A DNA stretch of 14,904 nucleotides from Pseudomonadota bacterium (lineage in GTDB: Bacteria; Pseudomonadota; Gammaproteobacteria; Burkholderiales; Burkholderiaceae_C): contig JAFAGF010000278.1 in the NCBI GenBank assembly GCA_023422975.1, positions 1 through 14,904 on the forward strand. Direction: 5' to 3'. The position numbers were made by a program, and so were the translations under genes. Below, in pieces: positions 1-6,521 of this stretch (positions within the stretch are counted from its first letter, which is position 1; every line of letters starts with the position of its first letter). The notes beneath the pieces are model-generated. The model was not told the origin of the DNA, did not search any database, and worked only from the letters and a program-made list of their open reading frames with translations.

Positions 1-221
1 CGCTGCATGCGCAAATGGATGGCATTGAGGTCATTCACATCAAAGCTGCCCCGCCCCAGACCAGGCTGATTGGTAGCCAGTGCCACATGCCAGCCACCAC
101 GATTGAGCTGTGCCACCGCTTCGAGCACCCCGTCTTGGGGTGCCCAGTCCTTGAGCGCCACAATGGAGTCCTCACCCTCAATATTGAGGGTGCCAATCCG
201 GTCCAAGATAGCGAGCTTCAT
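1..221 (-). CDS. gmhB: GmhB-like HAD phosphatase (D-glycero-D-manno-heptose 1,7-bisphosphate 7-phosphatase), 5' part only
   Basis: The first 73 residues are visible; the rest lies beyond the left edge. The protein starts MKLAILDRIGTLN and continues with GGWHVALATNQPGLGRG at about residues 42-58. This matches the N-terminal HAD motif I and motif II (T50-N51-Q52) of the GmhB/histidinol-phosphatase family. That family removes the 7-phosphate from heptose bisphosphate in the cytoplasm during LPS inner-core synthesis. The start is the ATG at 219-221; no good Shine-Dalgarno precedes it. The gene is downstream of fabB on the same strand, with a 106-base gap. Oddity: motif I normally reads DxDGT, with the first Asp as nucleophile and the second as acid/base. 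Here D7 is present but position 9 is Ile (codon ATT). The family call is fairly safe. Activity on heptose bisphosphate is uncertain, both because of this substitution and because most of the protein is unseen. Confidence 0.8.
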   Translation of the reverse strand, partial: MKLAILDRIGTLNIEGEDSIVALKDWAPQDGVLEAVAQLNRGGWHVALATNQPGLGRGSFDVNDLNAIHLRMQ

Positions 222-254
222 AGGCAACAGGCAGTTCAGGCAAGCAATCGGCAA

Positions 255-280
255 ATGATAAAAGCGGCGGCACCCGGGTG
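255..280 (-). promoter_or_regulatory. Possible gmhB promoter -10 with a palindromic operator-like site
   Basis: On the minus strand a TATCAT hexamer (255-260, five of six matches to TATAAT) lies 33 bases before the gmhB-like start codon. I see no convincing -35 at 16-18 bases. A perfect 10-base palindrome, CACCCGGGTG, sits at 271-280, inside the would-be spacer. The 106-base gap also contains CTTGAT-GG-ATCAAG (305-318), without a T-tract, so no intrinsic terminator after fabB is evident. This is a weak prediction. Confidence 0.25.
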
Positions 281-327
281 ATATCTATCCCAAGCACCAC
301 CGCTCTTGATGGATCAAGGCACGTAAA

Positions 328-1548
328 TTAAGCGCCTGTCCAGCGACGTAAGACCAGCGAAGCGTTGGTGCCGCCAAAGCCAAAGCTGTTGGATAACACT
401 TGATTCAACTGTGCATCACGCGTCTTGGTCACCAAGGGCATCGTGCCCAAGGCTTCATCCGGCGTTTCAACGTTGACGGAGCCAGCAATGAACTGCTTGT
501 TCAGCATGATCAGGCAGTAAATGGCTTCTTGCACACCGGTTGCACCCAGCGAGTGGCCCGTCAGCGACTTGGTGGACGAGAAAGGTGGCACCGCATCACC
601 AAACAGCGTTTGCATCGCACGCACTTCTTGCATGTCGCCCACAGGGGTCGATGTGCCGTGTGTGTTGATGTAGTCGATGGAGCCGTCAATGGTCTCCATG
701 GCTTGCTTCATGCAGGCCACCGCACCGTCACCCGAAGGTGCCACCATGTCTTCGCCGTCACTGGTAGCACCAAAGCCCACCACTTCTGCCAAGATATTGG
801 CACCGCGCGCCAGCGCGTGCTCCAGGCTTTCCAGCACTACCGCACCACCGCCGCCCGCAATCACAAAGCCATCACGGTTCGCGTCGTACGCACGGGCGGC
901 CTTCTCAGGCGTTTCGTTGTACTTGCTGGACATGGCACCCATGCCATCAAACAGCAGTGACATGCCCCAGGACAGCTCTTCGCCACCACCGGCAAACATC
1001 ACGTCCTGCATGCCCCACGCAATTTGCTGGGCTGCAGCACCAATGCAGTGCGCCGATGTAGAGCACGCCGAAGTGATGGAGTAGTTGATGCCCTTGACCT
1101 TGAAGTTGGTGGCCAGGCACGCCGACACGGTCGAGCTCATGCAACGCGTGACCTGGTAGGGGCCTACGCGGCGAATACCCTTTTCGCGCAACGTATCTGC
1201 CGCTTCAATCTGGTTCGCAGGCGATCCGCCGCCCGAGCCCATGATCAGACCAGTGCGGGGATGGCTCACCATCTCGGGAGGCAGGCCGGCTTGTGCAATC
1301 GCGTCTTCCAGTGCAATTTGCGCGTATGCAGCAGCATCGCCCATGAAACGCAATTGCTTGCGATCAATGCGCGCTTCCACGTCGATCTCGGGAATGCCAG
1401 CCACTTGGCTGCGCATGCCCAGCTCTGTGAACTGGGGCATGGCTTTGATGCCGGAGCGACCTTCGCGCAGCGAAGTCTCCACCGTCGCCAAGTCGTTACC
1501 AATGCACGAGACAATGCCCGCGCCCGTGATCACTACGCGTTTTTTCAT
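328..1548 (-). CDS. fabB: 3-oxoacyl-[acyl-carrier-protein] synthase I (KAS I)
   Basis: This is a 406-residue thiolase-fold condensing enzyme, the length typical of FabB. It elongates acyl-ACP with malonyl-ACP in the cytoplasm. With FabA it is essential for elongating the cis-3-decenoyl intermediate, the committed route to unsaturated fatty acids. The catalytic triad is visible: Cys162 in the SACSTSAHC motif, His297 in NTHGTST and His332 in GHSLGATG. Lys327 of the conserved TKS segment and the C-terminal GFGGTNASL motif are also present. The protein opens [14 protein letters not shown], and its ATG overlaps the fabA stop by four bases (ATGA, 1545-1548), so the two are translationally coupled. 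I prefer FabB over FabF because of the FabA partner, the overall length and the SACSTSAHC context. Nothing is missing. Confidence 0.96.
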   Translation of the reverse strand: MKKRVVITGAGIVSCIGNDLATVETSLREGRSGIKAMPQFTELGMRSQVAGIPEIDVEARIDRKQLRFMGDAAAYAQIALEDAIAQAGLPPEMVSHPRTGLIMGSGGGSPANQIEAADTLREKGIRRVGPYQVTRCMSSTVSACLATNFKVKGINYSITSACSTSAHCIGAAAQQIAWGMQDVMFAGGGEELSWGMSLLFDGMGAMSSKYNETPEKAARAYDANRDGFVIAGGGGAVVLESLEHALARGANILAEVVGFGATSDGEDMVAPSGDGAVACMKQAMETIDGSIDYINTHGTSTPVGDMQEVRAMQTLFGDAVPPFSSTKSLTGHSLGATGVQEAIYCLIMLNKQFIAGSVNVETPDEALGTMPLVTKTRDAQLNQVLSNSFGFGGTNASLVLRRWTGA

Positions 1549-2069
1549 GCCGCAGTCCCTTGACCATCGCCTTCGCGCAGGAACAAGCCCACGCGCAAGT
1601 CATTGGCCACGTAAATTTCCTTGTCGTCCGCAAAAAGGCGTGCATCGCCAATCGCCATGTTCAGCTTGCGCTTGATGACACGCTTGATGTCGATTTCATA
1701 GCGCACTTGCTTCACATCGGGGCCCACTTCGCCCGTGAACTTCACTTCGCCTGCGCCCAGTGCGCGACCACGACCTGGCAACTGCAGCCACGTCAGGTAA
1801 AAGCCAATCAGCTGCCACATGGCATCCAAGCCCAGGCAGCCAGGCATGACGGGGTCACCTTGGAAGTGGCACTTGAAGAACCACAGATCTGGGTTGACAT
1901 CCAATTCAGCCACGATCTTGCCCAGACCATGCGCGCCACCATCTTCAGAGATATGGGTGATGCGATCAAACATCAGCATGGGAGGCAGGGGCAAACGTCC
2001 GCTATCGGGCTTAAACAACTTGCCTTCACCAGAAGCGATCAGTTGTTCATAGGAAAAAGATTCAGCCAT
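1545..2069 (-). CDS. fabA: 3-hydroxydecanoyl-ACP dehydratase/isomerase
   Basis: This 174-residue hot-dog-fold enzyme dehydrates 3-hydroxydecanoyl-ACP and isomerises trans-2- to cis-3-decenoyl-ACP, which introduces the double bond of unsaturated fatty acids. The active-site His68 ([11 protein letters not shown]) and Asp82 ([11 protein letters not shown]) are both present in the usual FabA context; E. coli FabA has 172 residues. The start is the ATG at 2067-2069. A GGAG Shine-Dalgarno lies 11 bases upstream on the minus strand, a slightly long spacing. The gene is first of a fabA-fabB unit whose ends overlap by ATGA. No FabR- or FadR-type operator was recognised, but the leader contains two short inverted repeats (see the leader entry). 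Confidence 0.97.
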   Translation of the reverse strand: MAESFSYEQLIASGEGKLFKPDSGRLPLPPMLMFDRITHISEDGGAHGLGKIVAELDVNPDLWFFKCHFQGDPVMPGCLGLDAMWQLIGFYLTWLQLPGRGRALGAGEVKFTGEVGPDVKQVRYEIDIKRVIKRKLNMAIGDARLFADDKEIYVANDLRVGLFLREGDGQGTAA

Positions 2070-2086
2070 TTTCTAACTTGCTCCGC

Positions 2087-2153
2087 AGCGGCTGAGCCGC
2101 TACTTGGTTTCTCGTGTATGTAATCGCGACAGTTTATACATGTGCTGCGCACA
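2087..2153 (-). promoter_or_regulatory. fabA leader: possible -10 box and two inverted repeats
   Basis: In the 170-base gap between lnt and fabA, the minus strand carries a TATAAA hexamer (2133-2138) that could be a -10 for fabA; no good -35 is visible. A TGTGC-TGC-GCACA inverted repeat (2141-2153) lies just upstream, inside the spacer. An AGCGGC-TGA-GCCGCT hairpin (2087-2101) lies in the predicted leader, immediately upstream of the GGAG ribosome-binding site. I see no intrinsic terminator for lnt in this gap. The elements are directly visible; their role is inferred. Confidence 0.35.
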
Positions 2154-2239
2154 GCCGCACATTATGGAAGTTCACAGCTAGCTTGTCGGGTGAAAGCCCT
2201 CGCAATCTTCACATAACGTAGCAATCACACCCTGTTTGC

Positions 2240-3805
2240 TCAAATTTTCTTGCGTTGCTTGGCGCTCCAAGCTACGACGGCCACGCAAAACAGCCACAGC
2301 GGCCACAGCCCCCAGTGCGACACCCAGCGAGCAAAAGGTGTCACTCCGTCTCGCCCTTGCACCTGTGCCAAGAGCACATCGCGGGTATAGGGCGGCAAAG
2401 CCGCCTGCACCGTACCGCGGTGGTCAATCACCGCCGTAGCCCCGGTATTGGTGGCGCGCAGCATGGGGCGCTCAAACTCTAAAGCGCGCATGCGACTGAT
2501 CTGCAAATGCTGATCCACCGCAATGCTGTCCCCAAACCAGCCAATATTGCTGACATTGACAAATACCGTCGGAGCCTTAGAAGCATCAGCGAAGCGTGCT
2601 CCTAATTCTTCGCCAAACAAGTCTTCGTAACAAATATTGGGGGCCCAGCGCTCACCACGCCACATGAAGGATGCCTGTCCCACACTGCCGCGAGAGAAGT
2701 CACCCAGCGGAATGTTCATCATACGAACAAACCACTGAAACATGGGAGGGATGAACTCACCAAAGGGCACCAGATGGTGCTTGTCGTACCTATATTCTGG
2801 CATCTCCCCGGGAATCCAGCCCACGACCGCATTGCTATAGCCCTGCACTTCATTGCCCAAAGGGATGCCGATCAATGCAGCCGACGTGCTGTGGGGCTGT
2901 CTATACGGGGCTGAAATCGCGTCCCAATACCCATCGGGCAGTTGCTGTGGCAACAACGGGATGGCCGTTTCTGGTGCTACCACCAGATCAGCCTGCGGTT
3001 GCAGCAAACGCTCGCCATACCACTGCAGAGCTTGTTCGACCCCACTGCCGGGAATGAATTTTTCATCTTGTGCAATATTGCCTTGCAACAAGGCCACACG
3101 CACCGGCTGGCGCGCAGGGGCCTCCGCCTTGCGGGCCTGTTGCTGGCTCCAGCCTGCTCCCAGCCAAGCCACCACCAGCGTCAGACTTGCACCAGCCAGC
3201 AGCCATTTGCGCTGCCACAACGCCCGCCACTGCACCAAGACCATCGCCAAGGCTGCGGCCAACAGCCCTGTGCCATACACCCCCAGCCACCGCGGCCAGA
3301 CGGACAGCGGCCCCTCGACATGGGCATAGCCGATAGCGCCCCAAGGGAAACCCGTCCACAGCGTGCCACGCGCCAGCTCTGCCAGCGTCCAGCATGCAGC
3401 AAACGTGATGATGGCTTGCCAGCCGCTGCGCGCCCAGCGCTTCCATAGCCATAGCGCCGCAGCGTAATAACTGCCTAAAAAGGCAGCCAGCGCCAACACT
3501 GCAAGCACCGCCAAAGGCGCAGGCAAGCCGCCATAGGTGTGCATGGAAATAAACAGCCACCAAAAAGTGGCGGCCAGCCACGTCGTAGCAAACAGGCCCG
3601 TCTGCCATGCTGCTTGCTTGGTATTCGGAGCACAGTGCACAGCGGCACACAACACGCTCAGCGACAGCAGTTGCAGCCACCACAGCGGCTGGCCGTTGGA
3701 CGGCCACGCCAGCGATGCGGCCTGCAGTGCGCCCGCAGCGACCATGGCCACCATCCAGCCCCAGGGCCGGACAGGCGGTGCTGACGCCCAAGCGGCCTCC
3801 CTCAT
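2240..3805 (-). CDS. lnt: Apolipoprotein N-acyltransferase
   Basis: This 521-residue inner-membrane enzyme adds the third acyl chain to the N-terminal cysteine of lipoproteins, the last step of lipoprotein maturation before Lol sorting. The N-terminal 220 residues hold a series of hydrophobic segments (about 16-33, 41-58, 70-88, 94-121, 130-145, 172-192 and 200-218). A periplasmic nitrilase-type domain follows (about 234-480), and a C-terminal membrane segment spans about 497-514. The nitrilase triad is visible: Glu279 (VVAPETAIPL), Lys342 (YDKHHLVPFGEF) and Cys392 (ICYEDLFGEE). The WFGDS motif (423-427) is also typical. The ATG overlaps the stop of the CorC-like gene by four bases (3802-3805), the corC-lnt pairing common in proteobacteria. 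The length fits the family. No terminator is visible after the stop. Confidence 0.95.
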   Translation of the reverse strand: MREAAWASAPPVRPWGWMVAMVAAGALQAASLAWPSNGQPLWWLQLLSLSVLCAAVHCAPNTKQAAWQTGLFATTWLAATFWWLFISMHTYGGLPAPLAVLAVLALAAFLGSYYAAALWLWKRWARSGWQAIITFAACWTLAELARGTLWTGFPWGAIGYAHVEGPLSVWPRWLGVYGTGLLAAALAMVLVQWRALWQRKWLLAGASLTLVVAWLGAGWSQQQARKAEAPARQPVRVALLQGNIAQDEKFIPGSGVEQALQWYGERLLQPQADLVVAPETAIPLLPQQLPDGYWDAISAPYRQPHSTSAALIGIPLGNEVQGYSNAVVGWIPGEMPEYRYDKHHLVPFGEFIPPMFQWFVRMMNIPLGDFSRGSVGQASFMWRGERWAPNICYEDLFGEELGARFADASKAPTVFVNVSNIGWFGDSIAVDQHLQISRMRALEFERPMLRATNTGATAVIDHRGTVQAALPPYTRDVLLAQVQGRDGVTPFARWVSHWGLWPLWLFCVAVVAWSAKQRKKI

Positions 3806-4686
3806 GCAGCGTGCTCCTGCTGCCCCTCATCGGATGCACGGGTCACCTGGAACCAGCGCACCGCACCGCCTTTGGCGTGCAGCACCGTCAATTTCAGCCC
3901 CGCAGCTTGCAGCGACTCTCCACGTTTGGGCAAGCGGCCCATTTCATGGCTGACCCAGCCACCAATCGTGTCGAATTCATCCACGCCGTCTTCGCGGGGG
4001 AATGTGACTTGGAATTCCTCTTCCACGCGCTCCAGCGGCGTATGGCCTGCCACACGGTAGGTGTTGTCCGCCAGCGCAAAAATATCGCCATCTTCTTCGG
4101 GCACATCGAACTCGTCTTCGATTTCACCCACAATTTCTTCCAGCACGTCTTCCATCGTGACCAAGCCAGCGACGCTGCCAAACTCATCCACCAAGATGCT
4201 CATATGGTTGCGGTTGGCGCGGAACTCGCGCAGCAGGTCATACAGCCCTTTGGTCTCGGGCGCAAACGTGACAGCGCGCAGCAAGGCCCGCACATTCATG
4301 GAGGGAGAGCGCTGGAGCTTGAGCAAATCTTTGGCCATCAAAATGCCAATGATGTTGTCACGCTCGCCTTCGTAGACCGGGAAACGCGAGTGGGCCGTGC
4401 GAATCACCTGCACCAGCATCTCCGCATAGGGGGCTTCGATGTCCAGCACATCCATGCGGGGCGCGGCCACCATGATGTCGCTGGCGGTGCGGTCTGCCAT
4501 GCGAATCACGCCTTCAAGCATGACGCGTGCTTCGGTGCCAATGACCTCGTTGTCTTCGGCTTCCGCCAGGGTTTCGATCAGCTCATCCTTGGAATCCAGC
4601 CCTGGATGAATGAATTCGACAATTTTTTGCAGAAAAGTGCGCTTGTCTTCGCGCTCAGCATGGCGCGCAGGATGCGGGTCAGACAC
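3802..4686 (-). CDS. corC: CorC/HlyC-family CBS-domain protein (magnesium/cobalt efflux-type)
   Basis: This 294-residue soluble protein consists of a short N-terminal linker, a CBS pair (about 67-125 and 133-190) and a C-terminal CorC_HlyC domain (about 205-285). Typical segments are TASDIMVAAPRMDVLDI, HSRFPVYEGERDNIIG, ILVDEFGSVAGLVTMED and GRLPKRGE. The family is linked to divalent cation efflux and to envelope function next to lnt; the biochemical role is unsettled. I chose the GTG at 4684-4686, which gives a product starting (M)SDPHPARHAER and a length close to the 292 residues of E. coli CorC. An in-frame TTG at 4726-4728 would add 14 residues that do not look like the family. Neither start has a strong Shine-Dalgarno. 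It is translationally coupled to lnt through an ATGA overlap. Confidence 0.9.
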   Translation of the reverse strand: MSDPHPARHAEREDKRTFLQKIVEFIHPGLDSKDELIETLAEAEDNEVIGTEARVMLEGVIRMADRTASDIMVAAPRMDVLDIEAPYAEMLVQVIRTAHSRFPVYEGERDNIIGILMAKDLLKLQRSPSMNVRALLRAVTFAPETKGLYDLLREFRANRNHMSILVDEFGSVAGLVTMEDVLEEIVGEIEDEFDVPEEDGDIFALADNTYRVAGHTPLERVEEEFQVTFPREDGVDEFDTIGGWVSHEMGRLPKRGESLQAAGLKLTVLHAKGGAVRWFQVTRASDEGQQEHAA

Positions 4687-4791
4687 AGTCTTACAGTGCA
4701 GGACGTGCGGTAGTGAATAGGGGCACAAGGATAGCGGATTCCCGCGTGCCCTCCATGACAGCCTGCAGGCAGCCCCGCTAGCTACGCTTTT

Positions 4792-5502
4792 TTAGGGCGA
4801 TGATTTGTGGCGCCCTTCGCGCATGCCTTGGCGAATTTCCTGCACATCGGCCAAGATGCTCCAAAACTGCTTGGCCTGTTTTTTGAACTGGTAATCCACC
4901 TCTGCGACCTGGTTGTCCCACAGCTCGGAGACCTGGCTGTCCAGACCCGGTGCGGGCAGCTGCAGATAGGCCTCGGACTCCGTGCCATCGCGTTTGACGC
5001 GGGCACCCGCATTGCGTGCAATCTTGAGCATGGGGGTGTTTTCGCTCAGTGCATGAATGAACATCATCTCCACGCCCTTGTTACGCGAGTGCAGCATGGC
5101 GCGCGCAAACAAGCGGGTGCCCAGCCCCAGGCCACGGGCGGTTTTCAGCACGGATACACCAAATTCGGCGCAATTGCTGTGCTCGGCCAGATCCACATAG
5201 GCCAGGTGCGCCATGGCAATCAGTTCCAGGCGGCGATTGAAAATGCCAAAAATATCGTCGCGCGCAAAGTCCAGGTTGTCGGCATACCGCACCACCTGCT
5301 CATCGTTGGCGGCATAGCCAAAGCGCAGGTAGCGGTCACCTTCATCGAGCTTGAGCAGGTGCGCACGGATGCGCGCGCGATGGCGCTCCGACAGTTCGCG
5401 AATCGGCACCATGCTGGGCACACTGCGCTTGGCCGATGCCTTGCGCAGCCATTGCTTGCTGGCTTTCCAAGGAGAAGTGATCCAACGGAGGGGCTCTGTC
5501 AT
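4792..5502 (-). CDS. GNAT-family N-acetyltransferase
   Basis: This is a 236-residue protein with one GNAT acetyltransferase fold. The acetyl-CoA pyrophosphate-binding motif R/QxxGxG/A is seen as RGLGLG (123-128), after the beta-4 strand CAEFGVSVL (111-119). A following segment, SENTPMLKIARNAG (153-166), is typical of GNAT motif B. The acceptor substrate cannot be told from sequence. The N-terminal 30 residues and the charged C-terminal 35 residues lie outside the core fold. The ATG at 5500-5502 is chosen because AGGA stands 8 bases upstream; an in-frame ATG at 5577 would add 25 residues and is less likely. The gene stands between lrp (terminated upstream) and corC, 105 bases downstream, so it may be transcribed alone or lead into corC-lnt. 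That gap contains a perfect GCCTGCAGGC palindrome (4761-4770) but no T-tract. Confidence 0.85.
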   Translation of the reverse strand: MTEPLRWITSPWKASKQWLRKASAKRSVPSMVPIRELSERHRARIRAHLLKLDEGDRYLRFGYAANDEQVVRYADNLDFARDDIFGIFNRRLELIAMAHLAYVDLAEHSNCAEFGVSVLKTARGLGLGTRLFARAMLHSRNKGVEMMFIHALSENTPMLKIARNAGARVKRDGTESEAYLQLPAPGLDSQVSELWDNQVAEVDYQFKKQAKQFWSILADVQEIRQGMREGRHKSSP

Positions 5503-5694
5503 GGTCAAAGTCCTGTGCAAGAGGCTTGGCTCGGTGTTGCAGGCATTGCACCACACATGGATAACCATCTTGTGCACTGCGCAAACCTAGGGTTTACGTG
5601 AATTTACTGCATTGCAACATAAAACCTTTGCCCTGGATATTAGGGTGTGCAAACTTGCCAGCATTGCGCCTGCACAGCGCAGCTTTTGCACCAC

Positions 5695-5722
5695 AAAAAA
5701 CAGCACCACTCAGGTGCTGTTT
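5695..5722 (-). terminator. Intrinsic terminator of the lrp transcript
   Basis: On the minus strand, AAACAGCACC (from 5722) pairs perfectly with GGTGCTGTTT across a 5-base loop (5708-5712). The second arm runs into a T-tract: the run of A at 5695-5700 on the plus strand. The 10-bp stem plus U-tract is a canonical rho-independent terminator, about 105 bases after the lrp stop. It should isolate the GNAT-corC-lnt genes from lrp transcription. Confidence 0.85.
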
Positions 5723-5735
5723 ACAACATTAGATT

Positions 5736-5758
5736 AAAAAGTGAGCTGCTAGCGCTTT
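5736..5758 (-). repeat. Degenerate intergenic element, copy A
   Basis: Read on the minus strand, this 23-base stretch begins AAAGCGCTAGCAGCT and ends in TTTTT. It matches 16 of 23 bases, without gaps, with the plus strand at 13175-13197; the shared skeleton is GCGCTAG, two bases, GCT, three bases, TTTTT. Elements with a GCTGCTAGCGCTT core are, from memory, frequent between genes of Acidovorax-like Comamonadaceae. Only a half-element appears here. It lies between the lrp stop and the lrp terminator. Confidence 0.45.
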
Positions 5759-5826
5759 ATTTGCGGCGAATTCAAAACAAAAACCATCTGAATACCTTGT
5801 TATATGAGCGCAAACAGCTATCTTTT

Positions 5827-6309
5827 TTAAACAGGCACCGAGGTGGTGGCCTTCACGCGGTCCAACACAAAGCTGGTTTTGCAGTCAGACACACTGGGGT
5901 GTTTGAGCAAGGTTTCCATGATGAAGCGGCTGTAGTGCTGCATGTCCGCCACCACCACGCGCAGCAGGTAATCCATCTCGCCAGTCAGCGATGCGCACTC
6001 CACCACTTCGGGCCAGTTCTGCACGCTTTGCTTGAACGCATCCATGGGGTTGCGCTTGTGGGTTTCCGAGCTCTTTTCCAGACGCACATTCAAATACGCC
6101 GTCAGGCCCAGCCCCACTTTTTCGGGCGGCACCAGTGCCACATAGCGCTCGATCACGCCAGCCTCCTCCAGCCGCTTGACACGGCGCAGCACCGCGCTGG
6201 GCGAAAGGCCCACCTGTTCGCCAATGACGTCATACGTTTCACGGCCGTTTTCCTGCAGCCGGCGCAGGATGGAACGGTCAAGCTTATCGAGGGTGTGTTC
6301 TGCAGTCAT
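5827..6309 (-). CDS. Lrp/AsnC-family transcriptional regulator
   Basis: This 160-residue protein has the standard family layout and length. An N-terminal winged helix-turn-helix (about 6-60) includes LDRSILRRLQENGR and a recognition helix around LSPSAVLRRVKRLEEAG. The C-terminal RAM effector/oligomerisation domain (about 68-150) carries the SLTGEMDYLLRVVV motif (108-120), where small ligands, usually amino acids, act. The 20-residue N-terminal half of the HTH, ending in NGR, is Lrp-like. The ligand and targets are not readable from sequence. The gene is divergent from fadD across a 212-base AT-rich gap, so it may control itself and possibly fadD. A strong terminator follows it. The ATG at 6307-6309 is the natural start; no strong Shine-Dalgarno is seen. 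Confidence 0.93.
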   Translation of the reverse strand: MTAEHTLDKLDRSILRRLQENGRETYDVIGEQVGLSPSAVLRRVKRLEEAGVIERYVALVPPEKVGLGLTAYLNVRLEKSSETHKRNPMDAFKQSVQNWPEVVECASLTGEMDYLLRVVVADMQHYSRFIMETLLKHPSVSDCKTSFVLDRVKATTSVPV

Positions 6310-6339
6310 GTGGTCGAATTTTAGGTATGCAATCAGTCA

Positions 6340-6369
6340 TATATAAGACTTAACCGCAGATTTTTGCAA
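6340..6369 (-). promoter_or_regulatory. Candidate sigma-70 promoter for the lrp-like gene
   Basis: On the minus strand a TTGCAA -35 (6364-6369) and a TATATA -10 (6340-6345) are separated by 18 bases, about 30 bases upstream of the lrp-like ATG. Both hexamers match four of six consensus positions in an AT-rich setting. It is the best promoter-like pair in the window. Autoregulation is common in the Lrp family, so binding sites may overlap it; none was identified with confidence. Confidence 0.5.
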
Positions 6370-6521
6370 ACAAGCATTACCTCACGCATTTATTTTGCTA
6401 TTGCCGTGCCCGTGCTAACCCTCTGTTGCCCGGTTTCCTAGGTAAAGCCCCATGCCCAAATCGGGGGCAGCCACCAAGAATGTTTGCAAGCAATGCAACT
6501 TCTGCAATGAAAGGCGCTGAC

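Larger units (their letters stand above)
5503..5826. other. 324-base AT-rich gap between the GNAT gene and lrp
   Basis: No gene is supported here. Reading down the minus strand, the gap holds a degenerate intergenic element (5736-5758), the intrinsic terminator of lrp (5695-5722) and then the GNAT leader. I found no convincing -35/-10 pair for the GNAT gene. The octamer GCATTGCA occurs at 5543-5550 and 5609-5616, with a near copy at 5661-5668. The stretch is visibly richer in A and T than the genes around it, as is the lrp-fadD gap. Confidence 0.5.

Noticed and set aside
3607..4713. A 368-codon open frame on the plus strand opposite lnt and corC
   Set aside because: It is a shadow of two genuine minus-strand genes with complete motifs; no conserved domain was seen in it.
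4761..4770. GCCTGCAGGC palindrome between the GNAT and corC genes as a terminator
   Set aside because: The effective stem would be only three base pairs around a 4-base loop, with no T-tract on either strand.
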